Shown here in pieces: positions 45,824 to 55,232 of a stretch of DNA of 64,000 nucleotides. A program made the translations under genes and the position numbers. The stretch comes from Nevskia soli DSM 19509 (GTDB lineage Bacteria > Pseudomonadota > Gammaproteobacteria > Nevskiales > Nevskiaceae). The stretch covers positions 390,223-454,222 of the forward strand of contig NZ_JONR01000001.1 in the NCBI RefSeq assembly GCF_000711955.1, in the 5' to 3' direction. Below the pieces are notes generated by a model that was not told the origin of the DNA, did not search any database, and was given only the letters and a program-made list of their open reading frames with translations. Each line of letters starts with the position of its first letter. The stretch's first letter is position 1.

Positions 45824-48125
45824 GTTCGCCAAGTACCAGGACCAGGCAGTACCGGCCGGCCTGATGTCGCGCCGCGGCTTCCTCATCGGCGCCGCGGGCA
45901 CCGGCTTCACCCTGGCATTCGCCGGGGCCGGGCTGGTGCTGGCCGATCCGGCTACGGCGGTGGCGCAGCATGCGTTCGAACCGACCATCTGGTACCACAT
46001 CGACCAGGACGGCATCGTCACCGTCAACATCATCCGCGCCGAGATGGGCCAGCATGTGGGCACCGCGCTGGCGCGCATCGTCGCCGACGAGCTGGAAGTG
46101 AAATGGGAGTCAGTGCGGCTCGACTATGTCGACACCGATCCGAAGTGGGGCCTGATGGTGACCGGCGGCAGCTGGTCGGTGTGGCAGAGCTTTCCTTACC
46201 TGAGCCAGGCCGGCGCGGCCGGACGCATCGCCCTGATCGAGGAAGGGGCAAAGCTGCTCCGCGTGGGCAAAGATGCCTGCGTCGCGCGCGACGGCATGAT
46301 CACGGCCGGCCACAAGTCGATCAGCTACGGCGATATCGTGCGCAAGGGCAATCTCACGCGCAGCTACAGCGCGGACCAGCTCAAGGCGATGCCGCTGAAG
46401 AAGCCGGCCGACCGGCGTTTGATCGGCGTGCCGACCAAGGCCATCGACATCCCCGGCAAGACCAACGGCACCGCCCGTTACGGGCTGGACGCCGAGGTGG
46501 CCGGCATGGTCTACGCGCGGCCCAAGCTGCCGCCGACGCGCAATGGTTGCAGCGTCACTTCCATCGACGATTCAGCCGCCAAGGGCGTCAAGGGTTATAT
46601 CAAGAGCGTCGCCCTGGACGATCCTTCCGGTACCGTGCCCGGCTGGGTGGTGGTGTACGCCGATTCCTTCACCGCCGCCAACCACGCGGCTGACAAGGTC
46701 AAGGTGGTATGGGCCACCGGCGAGGCGGCGAAAGTGTCGGAGAAGGACATCCTCGATCACGGCGCGAAGCTGATCGACGATCCCAAGGGCGGCTCGCTGG
46801 TGGTGGCCGACGAGGGCGTGGAGCAGGCGTTCGCCGCGGCGAAGACCACGCTGGAGCGCAGCTATACCACCAGCACGGTGCTGCATTTCCAGCTGGAGCC
46901 GGTGAATGCGCTGGCCTTCGAGAAGGACGGCATCTGGGAGATCCATACCGGCAACCAGTGGCAGTCGCTGATCCTGCCGACGCTGGCCAAGGCGCTGGGC
47001 GTGGGCGAGGACAAGGTGGTGCTGCGCACCTACCTGCTCGGCGGCGGTTTCGGGCGGCGCCTCAACGGCGATTACTCGGTGCCGGCGGCGCTGGCTTCGA
47101 AGGCCATCGGCAAGCCGGTGAAGCTGGTCTTCACCCGCCCCGACGACGTGCACTTCGACTCGCCGCGTTCGGCCTCGGTGCAGCGCCTGCGCATGGCTTT
47201 CGGCGAAGGCGGCAAGGTGCTCGGCATGGAGCACCACGCCACCGCCGGCTGGCCGACGCAGGTGATGATCCCGGTGTTCATGCCCAAGGGCAAGAACGGC
47301 GAGCCCTACGATCCGTTTTCCATTTCCGGCGCCGATCACTGGTACACGGTCGGCGCGCATCGCGTGCGCGCCATCTCCAACGACCTGGCCAACAACACCT
47401 TCCGCCCGGGCTGGCTGCGCTCGGTGGGGCCGGGCTGGACCAACTGGGCGCTGGAAAGCTTCATGGACGAGGCGGCGCATGCCGCGGGCATCGACCCGGT
47501 GGCGTTCCGGCTCGGCCTGCTCGACGCCCAGGGCAAGAACGCGGGCACTGCGCCCAATGCCACCGGCGGCGCGGCGCGCATGGCGCATGTGCTGAAGCGG
47601 GCGGCGGAAAAGGCGGGCTGGGGCGGCACGCTGCCGCAGGACACCGGTATCGGCGTCGCCACCACCTTCGGCCAGGAGCGCGACATGCCGACCTGGTGCG
47701 CCTGCGTGGCGCGGGTCAAGGTCGATCGCGCGACCGGGGTGGTGAAGCTGGAGAAGCTGACCCTGGTGGTGGACGCGGGGACCCTGGTGCATCCCGACGG
47801 CGCGCTGGCGCAGACCGAGGGCGCGGCGCTGTGGGGCGTGAGCATGGCCCTGCACGAGGGCACCGAGTTCGTGAACGGTCAGGTCAAGGACAGCAATCTC
47901 AATACCTATACGCCGCTGCGCATGCGCGATGTGCCGGAGCTGGATATCGAGTTCGTGCAGAGCACCGAGGTGCCGGTGGGTTTGGGTGAGCCCGGAACGA
48001 CGGTGGTCGGCCCTGCCATCGGCAATGCGATCTTCGCGGCGGTGGGCGCGCGGTTGCGGCATATTCCGATCCGGCCGGCGGATGTGCTGCTGGCGCTGAA
48101 AGGGGAGCCGGCGAAGGGCGTCTAG
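45816..48125 (+). CDS. Molybdopterin-binding subunit of xanthine-oxidase-family hydroxylase (IorB-like)
   Basis: 769 residues with a Tat signal (MSRRGFLIGAAGTGFTLAFA). Xanthine-oxidase-family Mo-binding segments follow: QMWH-type region DQDGIVTVNIIRAEMGQHVG, GGGFGRRLNGDY and the C-terminal VGLGEPGTTVVGPAIGNAIF with the catalytic Glu. As in IorB, the usual a/b hammerhead domain is split and there is no FAD subunit. The likely reaction is oxidation of an aldehyde or N-heterocycle in the periplasm, with electrons to the triheme cytochrome encoded upstream. The substrate is unknown. No XdhC-type maturation gene is adjacent. Confidence 0.92.
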   Translation: MNKFAKYQDQAVPAGLMSRRGFLIGAAGTGFTLAFAGAGLVLADPATAVAQHAFEPTIWYHIDQDGIVTVNIIRAEMGQHVGTALARIVADELEVKWESVRLDYVDTDPKWGLMVTGGSWSVWQSFPYLSQAGAAGRIALIEEGAKLLRVGKDACVARDGMITAGHKSISYGDIVRKGNLTRSYSADQLKAMPLKKPADRRLIGVPTKAIDIPGKTNGTARYGLDAEVAGMVYARPKLPPTRNGCSVTSIDDSAAKGVKGYIKSVALDDPSGTVPGWVVVYADSFTAANHAADKVKVVWATGEAAKVSEKDILDHGAKLIDDPKGGSLVVADEGVEQAFAAAKTTLERSYTTSTVLHFQLEPVNALAFEKDGIWEIHTGNQWQSLILPTLAKALGVGEDKVVLRTYLLGGGFGRRLNGDYSVPAALASKAIGKPVKLVFTRPDDVHFDSPRSASVQRLRMAFGEGGKVLGMEHHATAGWPTQVMIPVFMPKGKNGEPYDPFSISGADHWYTVGAHRVRAISNDLANNTFRPGWLRSVGPGWTNWALESFMDEAAHAAGIDPVAFRLGLLDAQGKNAGTAPNATGGAARMAHVLKRAAEKAGWGGTLPQDTGIGVATTFGQERDMPTWCACVARVKVDRATGVVKLEKLTLVVDAGTLVHPDGALAQTEGAALWGVSMALHEGTEFVNGQVKDSNLNTYTPLRMRDVPELDIEFVQSTEVPVGLGEPGTTVVGPAIGNAIFAAVGARLRHIPIRPADVLLALKGEPAKGV

Positions 48126-48140
48126 CGGTGCCGGCTGGAT

Positions 48141-49595
48141 TCAGAGATAGGGCGAAAACAGCCAGCACAGGGCGTCGCGGAAGCGGGCCGGGAAGCGCCG
48201 GCTGGCCAGGTCTTCCGGTTTCGCCGGATGGCTGGTGGCGCGCACGTCATTGAAGTGTCCCGCCATCTTCGTCGCCAGCGGTTCGCCGTAGCTCTCCACC
48301 ATCAGCTCGAAGTTGAGGCGCAGGCTGCGCGTGTCGAGGTTGGCGGAGCCGAACTGCACATACCAGTCGTCGACGATCAGCAGCTTGGTGTGGGCGAAGG
48401 GCGGCGGCCGCAGGAAGACTTTCACCTGGCGGCGCAACAGGAAGCGCAGGATGTGCCGCGTGGCCCAGTCCATCCAGCGCTGGTCGCTGCGCTGCGGGAT
48501 GATGACGCTGACGTCGATGCCGCGCAGGGCGGCGGACTGCAGGGCGCTGAGCAGGGGTGAGGGCGGCAGGAAGTAGGGCGTCATGAACCAGACGCGGTCG
48601 TGCGCGGTGGCAAGGGCGCCGATCAGCACCATGATCAGGCGGTCGATGTCCTCGTTGGGGCCTTCGGTGATGACGCGGCTGGCGTGATCGCCTTGCGCTG
48701 GCTCCGGCTCTTCCTCGCAGGGATTGCCATCAACGGGATCCGGCGCCGGCTGGCCGGCGGCGAAGGACCAGTCGGAGAGGAACACCTGCGCCAGCTGCGC
48801 CACCAGGGGGCCGCGCACGCGGAAGTGCAGGTCGTCGATCAGCGGTTCACCCTTTGCGGCAGCGAGATGGCCCTGCTGGATGTTCATGCCGCCGGTGAAG
48901 GCGATCTCGCCGTCGACGATCAGCAGCTTGCGGTGGTTGCGCAGGTTGATGTGCAGCATCGGCGGCCATAGCCGCAGCGGCAGGAACAGCGCGGGCTGCA
49001 GGCCGTGCCTGCGCAGCAGGCGGCTGCCGCGGGGGTGGTAGGCGAGGTCGGCGAGGCCGTCGAGCATCACGCGCACGGCGACGCCGCGCTGCTGCGCGGC
49101 GCCCAGGGCTTCGGCGAAGGTTTTTCCCACCGCGTCGTCGCGGAAGATGTAGCTGGACATGTCCACCGTGTGCCGCGCCTCCGCGATGGCGGCGAGCATG
49201 GCGGGATAGGCTTCGCTGCCGTTGTGCAGCGGGTCGATGCGGTTGCCGCCGCGCAGCCGGCGCCCGGACATGGCCCAGCCCAGGCGCACCAGTTCGCGGA
49301 CTTCCTCGGGGTCGGCGCCGCTGATGCGCGGCGGCTGGTCCGGGCAGCGCGGCACCATCGTCGGCAGCTCGTTGCCGAACACGCGCACGGCCCTGGTCTG
49401 TACGCGGTTGACGCCGAACAGGTAATAGAGGATCGCGCCGGCCAGGGGGAACAGCCAGCACACCGCGATCCAGCCCCAGGCGGCGCGCGGGTCGCGCTTG
49501 TGCAGCAGGGCATGGCTGGCGGCGACGATGGCGGCCACGGCATAGACGCCGAACAGGGTTTCCTTGACGGCGGGAGTCAGGGCGATTCCTAGCAT
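48141..49595 (-). CDS. cls: Cardiolipin synthase (phospholipase D family)
   Basis: 484-residue inner-membrane enzyme condensing phosphatidylglycerols to cardiolipin. Two N-terminal hydrophobic helices (about 10-27 and 41-60) precede two PLD domains: the first HKD variant in LRNHRKLLIVDG with GGMN, the second FAHTKLLIVDDWYVQFGSANLD. TPYFLPP between them is typical of ClsA. Convergent with the molybdenum hydroxylase operon (15 bp between stops) and downstream of the acetyltransferase gene on the same strand. Confidence 0.9.
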   Translation of the reverse strand: MLGIALTPAVKETLFGVYAVAAIVAASHALLHKRDPRAAWGWIAVCWLFPLAGAILYYLFGVNRVQTRAVRVFGNELPTMVPRCPDQPPRISGADPEEVRELVRLGWAMSGRRLRGGNRIDPLHNGSEAYPAMLAAIAEARHTVDMSSYIFRDDAVGKTFAEALGAAQQRGVAVRVMLDGLADLAYHPRGSRLLRRHGLQPALFLPLRLWPPMLHINLRNHRKLLIVDGEIAFTGGMNIQQGHLAAAKGEPLIDDLHFRVRGPLVAQLAQVFLSDWSFAAGQPAPDPVDGNPCEEEPEPAQGDHASRVITEGPNEDIDRLIMVLIGALATAHDRVWFMTPYFLPPSPLLSALQSAALRGIDVSVIIPQRSDQRWMDWATRHILRFLLRRQVKVFLRPPPFAHTKLLIVDDWYVQFGSANLDTRSLRLNFELMVESYGEPLATKMAGHFNDVRATSHPAKPEDLASRRFPARFRDALCWLFSPYL

Positions 49596-49619
49596 CCGCT
49601 CATGTTCGCAGGAATGGGG

Positions 49620-51938
49620 TCAGGCTGCACCCTGGATGGCGATCTCGACGTGCATGCAGCCCGGATCATCGGGGATCGCGTGTGTGGAGAAGCCGAGGCT
49701 GCGGGCCAGGCCCAGCATGGTGCTGTTTTCCGCCAGCACCTCGCCGAAGACGGTGCCGATGCCCTGCTGCCGGGCATGCTGGAGGAATTGCTCCAGCAGG
49801 TGGCGGCCGAGGCCCAGGCCGCAATGTTCCTTGTCCACCAGCACGGCGAACTCGGCGCGGGCGCCGTCCGGGTCGGCGGAGAGGGTGCCCATGCCGATGA
49901 GGTTTTCGGCACCTTTCTCGGGCGTGATGACCAGGGCCAGCTCGCGGTCGTAGTCGATCTGCGTCATGCGCGCGGCCAGGTCGTGGCTGAAGTGGCGGAT
50001 GTAGGCGAAGAAGCGCAGGCGTACGGTTTCCGGGTCGAGGCCTTCGAGCAGGCGGATCAGGGCCGGCTCGTCGTCGGGCCGCACCGGGCGCACCCGGTAA
50101 CGCTCGGTACCACGCACCAGAATGTGTGACAGCGCGGCGGGATAGGGGGCCAGGGCCAGCCGCGCGCGCTCGGCGCCGGTGGCGGCGGCCAGCTGCAGGT
50201 GGGTATCGGCCTGGATGCATTGCGCGATGCCGCCGTGCGCGGAGAGGCGCAGGCGCAGTTCGGCCAGCAGGGGCTGGTCCAGCGCGAACTGGCCGATCCG
50301 CACCAAGGCCTGGGCCAGCGCCTCGAGGTCTCCCGCCGCCGCCTCGGCGTCGGCGTGCAGCCCGGCATCGGCCAGGATGCGCCGGGCCAGCAAGGGATCG
50401 AGCGGCATGAAGCCATAGCCGGCGGGTGCGGAGAAGCCGGGGGTGACCAGGCTGATGCCGAGGTGCATGCCCAGTTCGGCATGGCGCGCGACGCGTACGT
50501 CCAGGCGCAGGTCGCGGCGTGGCCGCGGGTTGTGGCTGTCCAGGCCGTAGGCGGCAAGCAGGCGCGCCGCGTCCTTGCCGCGCAATTCGGTGGTGCCGGC
50601 GTCGAGCATGCGGCGCAGGCGCCGCGCGATGTCGGCGGCGTCGGTGGGCGCGGTGGGACCGCGCGGCGGGGTCTGCGTCAGCAGTTCGCGGTTGCGCGCG
50701 TATTCCCATCGGTAGCGTACGGCGCGGGCGGCGGCGTCGGCGGAGATGAAGGTGGCGAGGTTGGCTTCGGCGCTGAGTTTGCGCGCCGGCAGGGCGGTTT
50801 CCAGGCCGAGCCAGACGGTGAGCAGGCGCTCGTCGAAGCCGGCCTTGACCAGTTCGGCGGCGACGGCGGTGTGGCTGCGGCCGGCGCCGGGGCTGCGCAC
50901 GAACAACACCACGTCCACCGCCTTGTCGCGCAGGAATTCGCGCAGGGCGGCGATGACGGTGTCCATGGCCGGCTCGCCGAGGTCGGCGCCGCCGCCCAGG
51001 CGTTTCAGCTCGGGTACCAGGGCGCGGACGCGCGTCCAGGTGGCCTCGTCCGGTTCCGCCGCCTGCAGGCCGGTGCGCAGGACGGCGTCGACGCCGAGGG
51101 CGCAGATGCCGGAGCCATTGCTGACCACCAGGACGCGGCCGTGCTGCAGCGGCGGCAGGCGGTACAGCGCGGCAAAGGCGTCGAACAGCCCCGGCAGGCT
51201 GAGGCATTCGACCATGCCGGCGCGGGCGAAGGCGGCGGAGCGGACCGGGTCGGATCCTTTGCCGTGCCAGTCGGCCTGCCGGGTCTGCAGGACCACGACC
51301 GGCTTGGCGCGGGCACAGGCGCGGGCCGCCGACATGAACTTGCGCGCGCCGCGGATGCGGCCCACTTCGAGGGCCACGGCGCGGGTGTGCGGGTCGAGCG
51401 CGGCATAGTCGAGCAGGTCGGCGATGTCGACGTCGCTCTCGCCGCCGGTGATGGCCACCCAGGAGAAGCCGAAGCGGCGGCCGGTGGCCCAATCGATGGC
51501 GGCGGAGGCTACCGACTGCGACTGCACGATCAGGGCCATGGTGCCCGGCAGCAGGGCCGCCGGCAGGACGGTGGCATTGAGCCGGGCGGCGGGATTGAGG
51601 ATGCCGGGGCTGCGCGGGCCGAGCAGGCGCGTGGTGTGGGCGCGGGCGGCCTGGAGCAGGGCGGTGTCGGGACGCGTGTCGTGCGGCCAGATCAGGGCGC
51701 GGCAGCCGCGGGCGGCAAGCTGGGCCAGCATGGCTTCGTCGAGCGTGGCGGGATCGCCGACGATGCCGAGGACGCCGGGTTCGCCGCCTTCCAGTTCCCG
51801 CGTCGATTCCACCAGCAATCCCGGCGGCGCGGCCTGGCGCAGGTTGGCGATCAGCTCCTGCGCGGTGCTGCCGAGCGGCTCTCCCAGCAGCAGCACCCGC
51901 CGCGGCTTCAGGTACGCCTCCAGGTTGCGGATGGTCAC
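49620..51938 (-). CDS. Pat/PatZ-type protein lysine acetyltransferase (degenerate ACD plus GNAT)
   Basis: 772 residues. The N-terminal ~620 residues resemble NDP-forming acyl-CoA synthetases: CoA-binding start NLEAYLKPRRVLLLGEP, ligase-like middle, ATP-grasp region. The C-terminal GNAT domain (about 625-770) carries VRPDDEPALIRLLEGLDPE, IGMGTLSADP and the acetyl-CoA loop CGLGLGRHLLE. The catalytic His expected for an active synthetase is not apparent, as in PatZ, where this part is regulatory. Pat enzymes acetylate and silence acetyl-CoA synthetase and other targets. A deacetylase gene lies 4 bp upstream in the same operon. Confidence 0.87.
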   Translation of the reverse strand: MTIRNLEAYLKPRRVLLLGEPLGSTAQELIANLRQAAPPGLLVESTRELEGGEPGVLGIVGDPATLDEAMLAQLAARGCRALIWPHDTRPDTALLQAARAHTTRLLGPRSPGILNPAARLNATVLPAALLPGTMALIVQSQSVASAAIDWATGRRFGFSWVAITGGESDVDIADLLDYAALDPHTRAVALEVGRIRGARKFMSAARACARAKPVVVLQTRQADWHGKGSDPVRSAAFARAGMVECLSLPGLFDAFAALYRLPPLQHGRVLVVSNGSGICALGVDAVLRTGLQAAEPDEATWTRVRALVPELKRLGGGADLGEPAMDTVIAALREFLRDKAVDVVLFVRSPGAGRSHTAVAAELVKAGFDERLLTVWLGLETALPARKLSAEANLATFISADAAARAVRYRWEYARNRELLTQTPPRGPTAPTDAADIARRLRRMLDAGTTELRGKDAARLLAAYGLDSHNPRPRRDLRLDVRVARHAELGMHLGISLVTPGFSAPAGYGFMPLDPLLARRILADAGLHADAEAAAGDLEALAQALVRIGQFALDQPLLAELRLRLSAHGGIAQCIQADTHLQLAAATGAERARLALAPYPAALSHILVRGTERYRVRPVRPDDEPALIRLLEGLDPETVRLRFFAYIRHFSHDLAARMTQIDYDRELALVITPEKGAENLIGMGTLSADPDGARAEFAVLVDKEHCGLGLGRHLLEQFLQHARQQGIGTVFGEVLAENSTMLGLARSLGFSTHAIPDDPGCMHVEIAIQGAA

Positions 51939-51942
51939 GGCG

Positions 51943-52875
51943 TCATGTCGCGGTCACGAAGGGTTGCAGGAACTGCTCGACGCAGCGCGCCAGGGCGTGC
52001 AGCGAATAGCCGCCTTCCAGCGTGGCCACCACGCGCCCCGGGCAGCAGGCTTCGGCCACATCCTGGATCTGCCCGGCGACCCAGGCATAGTCCTCGTAGC
52101 TGAATTGCAGGCCGGCCAGCGGGTCCTCGGCATGGGCGTCGAAGCCGGCGGAGACCAGGATCAGCTGCGGCTTCTGCTCCAGCATGCGCGGGATCCAGTG
52201 CTTGCTTACCGCGGCGCGGAACTGCGCGCTGCCGGAATGGGGCGGCAGGGACACGTCGACCAGGTTGTCGATGCCGGGGCTCTGCCAATAGGGGTAGAGC
52301 GGGTTCTGGTAGGTGGAATACAGCACCACGCGCTCGTCGCCGGCGAAGATGTTGGCGGTGCCGTTGCCGTAGTGCACGTCGAAGTCGAGGATGGCGATGC
52401 GCTCCAGCCCCTGCGCCATGGCGTGCGCCGCGGCGACGGCGACGCTGTTGAAGAAGCAGAAGCCCATGGCGCGGCCGCGCTCGGCGTGATGGCCCGGCGG
52501 ACGCACCGCGCAGAAGGCGAAGCCGGCCTGGCCGGACAGTACCAGGTCCACGGCCTTGACCCCGGCGCCGGCGGCATGCAGGACGGCTTCCAGGGTGTCG
52601 GCGTCCTGCGCGGTGTCCGGGTCATGCCAGAAGGGACCGTGCGTGGTATCGGCGTGCAGTACGCGCTCGACATGGGCGCGGTCGTGCACCCGCAGCAGCT
52701 GCTCCACGGTGGCGGCGGGCGCCTCGATCTGCTGCATGAAGTCGAGCAGGCCTTTCTGGCGCAGACGTTCCTCGATCACCTGCAGACGCTGCGGGCACTC
52801 TGGATGGTTCTGGCCGGCGCCGTGGCGCAGGCAGGCGGGATGGGTGATCCAGGCGACGGGGCGGAACGGGCTCAA
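51943..52875 (-). CDS. Histone-deacetylase-family (AcuC/class II-like) deacetylase
   Basis: 310-residue zinc amidohydrolase. The charge-relay His pair is in RPPGHHAERG, Zn ligands are Asp/His in LDFDVHYGNGT, and the Asp is in VSAGFDAHAEDPL. The active-site Tyr region is ATLEGGYSLHAL. All catalytic residues are present. Bacterial members remove acetyl groups from protein lysines (AcuC) or polyamines. It is transcribed just ahead of a Pat-type acetyltransferase, which favours protein deacetylation. The 5' spacer of 258 bp to the divergent DUF2252 gene shows no clear promoter. Confidence 0.9.
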   Translation of the reverse strand: MSPFRPVAWITHPACLRHGAGQNHPECPQRLQVIEERLRQKGLLDFMQQIEAPAATVEQLLRVHDRAHVERVLHADTTHGPFWHDPDTAQDADTLEAVLHAAGAGVKAVDLVLSGQAGFAFCAVRPPGHHAERGRAMGFCFFNSVAVAAAHAMAQGLERIAILDFDVHYGNGTANIFAGDERVVLYSTYQNPLYPYWQSPGIDNLVDVSLPPHSGSAQFRAAVSKHWIPRMLEQKPQLILVSAGFDAHAEDPLAGLQFSYEDYAWVAGQIQDVAEACCPGRVVATLEGGYSLHALARCVEQFLQPFVTAT

Positions 52876-53133
52876 TTAGCTTCTCCTGGCGCTGCCGGCG
52901 ACGGGCCGGGGCGCTCGACGTTGCCATGCTGCGGATAGTGTAGCCCCGCCGTATCCGCGCATGTCGGTGGTGGAAGACCGGAGAGCCTTGCGGCTGCGGT
53001 CCATCCTCGCGTATCGGGCCTGTCTCTTCATTGACGCGGGTCAAGTACACTGCGCCGTCGCTCCGGTGGCGCCGGGAGGTGTCGGCCGCGCTACCGTAAA
53101 AATATGACGCACTTGCCTAGAGAGGAAGGCAAT

Positions 53134-54552
53134 ATGAAGAAGCCGCGCCAGAACGAAATTCGCCTGCCCGAGGCGCACCCTAAGTTGCCCTATCTGCTGC
53201 CGGTAGAGGACCGCCTGGCGGCGGGCAAGGCGCTGCGCGACCGCTGTCCGCGCAAGTCCCATGCGGCGTGGAAGGCGCCGGCCAGGCGCGCCGATCCGAT
53301 CGCCCTGCTGATCGCCTCGAGCAAGGGGCGGCTGCCCGGTCTGCTGCCGATCCGCTATGGCCGCATGATGGTGTCGCCGTTCACCTTCTATCGCGGCGCC
53401 GCGGCGGTGATGGCCGGTGACCTGGCGACGACGCCGGTGACCGGGCTCAAGCTGCAGGCCTGCGGCGACTGCCACCTGCTCAACTTCGGCGGCTTCGCCA
53501 CGCCGGAGCGCAAGCTGGTATTCGACATCAACGATTTCGACGAGACCGCGGTCTCGTACTGGGAGTGGGACGTCAAGCGCCTGGCGGCGAGCTTCGTGCT
53601 GGCCGGCCGCTCCAACGGCTTCGACGACGACGATGGACGCGAGGCAGCCTGGTGGGCGGTGCGCTCCTATCGCCGGCGCATGATCGAGTTCGCCGGCATG
53701 TCGGTGCTGGAAGCCTGGTATGCCTCGATCGACCTGGAAGAGCTGATCGAGAGCGGCGAGGGCCGGGAGTTCGGCTACTTCGACGAGCGCAAGATCGAGC
53801 AGGCCATCTCCAGGACGGCGCATGCGCACGAACTGGCCAAGCTGACCTATATCAGCGGCGATCAGCCGCGCATCAGTGACGATCCGCCGCTGATCTTCCA
53901 TGCTGAGGATGTGCAGAAGGACCGGCATTACCGCGCCCAGGTGGAGCATGCGGTGCGGCGTTACCTGGATTCGCTGCTGCCGGCGCGGCGCCTGCTGCTG
54001 GAGCGCTATCGCGTGGTCGACGTGGCGATGAAGGTGGTGGGCGTCGGCAGCGTCGGCACCGAGTGCGGCGTGATCCTGCTCATGTCCGGCAACGGCGACT
54101 CGCTGTTCCTGCAATACAAGCAGGCGATGGCTTCCGTGCTGGAGGCCAGTGGCGGCGGCAGCCCCTATGCCGACCATGGTCAGCGCGTGGTCATCGGCCA
54201 GCAGATCATGCAGACCGCCAGCGACCTGTTCCTGGGCTGGACGCAGGATGACGATGGCCGCTGCTTCTACATCCGCCAGTTGCGCGACGTGAAGGTGAAG
54301 CCGGTGATCGAGGGCATGCGGCCGGACAACATGCGCAACTACGCCAAGGCCTGCGGCTGGGCGCTGGCGCGCGCGCATGCGCGCTCGGCCGACGCGGTGA
54401 CGCTGGCCGGCTATCTCGGCTCGGGCGATGCCTTCGAGGATGCGCTGGTGGACTTCGCCAGCCATTACGCCGACCAGACCGAGCGCGACCACGCCCTGCT
54501 GCGTCGGGCGATCCGGGCCGGACGCATCGAGGCGAGGTCGGAAGCCAGCTGA
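53134..54552 (+). CDS. DUF2252 family protein
   Basis: 472 residues. Family signatures: RYGRMMVSPFTFYRGAAAVM, GDCHLLNFGGFATPER, FDINDFDET...WEWDVKRLAASF, VVGVGSVGTECGVIL and QYKQA. The fold is kinase/phosphotransferase-like (the GDxHLxNF segment recalls aminoglycoside phosphotransferases) but no activity is established. ATG 53134 has GAGAGGAAGG upstream; ATG 53104 is a weaker alternative. It is cytosolic and probably monocistronic, just ahead of the fecI-like gene (81 bp). Confidence 0.82.
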   Translation: MKKPRQNEIRLPEAHPKLPYLLPVEDRLAAGKALRDRCPRKSHAAWKAPARRADPIALLIASSKGRLPGLLPIRYGRMMVSPFTFYRGAAAVMAGDLATTPVTGLKLQACGDCHLLNFGGFATPERKLVFDINDFDETAVSYWEWDVKRLAASFVLAGRSNGFDDDDGREAAWWAVRSYRRRMIEFAGMSVLEAWYASIDLEELIESGEGREFGYFDERKIEQAISRTAHAHELAKLTYISGDQPRISDDPPLIFHAEDVQKDRHYRAQVEHAVRRYLDSLLPARRLLLERYRVVDVAMKVVGVGSVGTECGVILLMSGNGDSLFLQYKQAMASVLEASGGGSPYADHGQRVVIGQQIMQTASDLFLGWTQDDDGRCFYIRQLRDVKVKPVIEGMRPDNMRNYAKACGWALARAHARSADAVTLAGYLGSGDAFEDALVDFASHYADQTERDHALLRRAIRAGRIEARSEAS

Positions 54553-54633
54553 GATTTTTGGTTCGCCGCCGCCTGCCGGGCGCGGTTTTTGCGTTAGCCC
54601 CTTTCCAGACTATCCACTCTGGGAGGGCGGATG

Positions 54634-55212
54634 ATGCAAATCCTGTCCAACTCCATCGCTGCACAGGTTCCGGTCGAAGAAGGCCACGCGGATCAGCCGG
54701 TCGACGGGGCGATGCGCTCCGAACTGGTGCGCCGCCTGTTCGAGGAACACAACCGCTCGCTGGTCCGCTTCCTTTTCGCCAAGCTCAGTTCCGAGGCCGA
54801 GGCGCAGGAAGTGGCGCAGGAGGCCTACGTGCGGCTGCTGCGCCTGGAAGATGCCTCGGCGGTGAGCTTTCTCCGGGCGCACCTGTTTTCCATCGCGGCC
54901 AACCTGGCGGTGGACCGCCTGCGCCACCGGCAGGTGCGGGAGCGCAATGCGCCGCAGGATTTCTTCGAGGACCTGCTCAGCCGGCCGGGGCCCGACCGCG
55001 AGGTTTTGGGGCAGCAGGAACTGGATGTGGTCAAGGCCGCACTGAAAAGACTTCCGGAAAAGTGCCGTCGCGCGTTCCTGTTGCATGTATTCGAGGGCCA
55101 TAGCGTGCGCGACATCGCCGAAATGATGCAGCTGACCGATCGCATGATCCGCCACTATGTGGCGCGTGCGCTGACGGTTTGCCGAGAATGTCTGGACGAA
55201 AATAAAGGATAA
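54634..55212 (+). CDS. FecI-type ECF sigma factor
   Basis: 192 residues with sigma region 2 (RRLFEEHNRSLVRFLFAKL, AQEVAQEAYVRLLRLE, LFSIAANLAVDRLRHRQ) and region 4 (ALKRLPEKCRRAFLLHVFEGHSVRDIAEMMQLTDRMIRHYVARAL). The pattern is FecI-like. The fecR-type gene follows 20 bp downstream, and a receptor with an STN domain lies 4.3 kb further on the same strand. This is the FecI-FecR-FecA surface-signalling arrangement. GGGAGGG precedes the two possible ATGs (54631, 54634). Confidence 0.9.
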   Translation: MQILSNSIAAQVPVEEGHADQPVDGAMRSELVRRLFEEHNRSLVRFLFAKLSSEAEAQEVAQEAYVRLLRLEDASAVSFLRAHLFSIAANLAVDRLRHRQVRERNAPQDFFEDLLSRPGPDREVLGQQELDVVKAALKRLPEKCRRAFLLHVFEGHSVRDIAEMMQLTDRMIRHYVARALTVCRECLDENKG

Positions 55213-55232
55213 TGCTCGCTGGAGGAGCGCGC

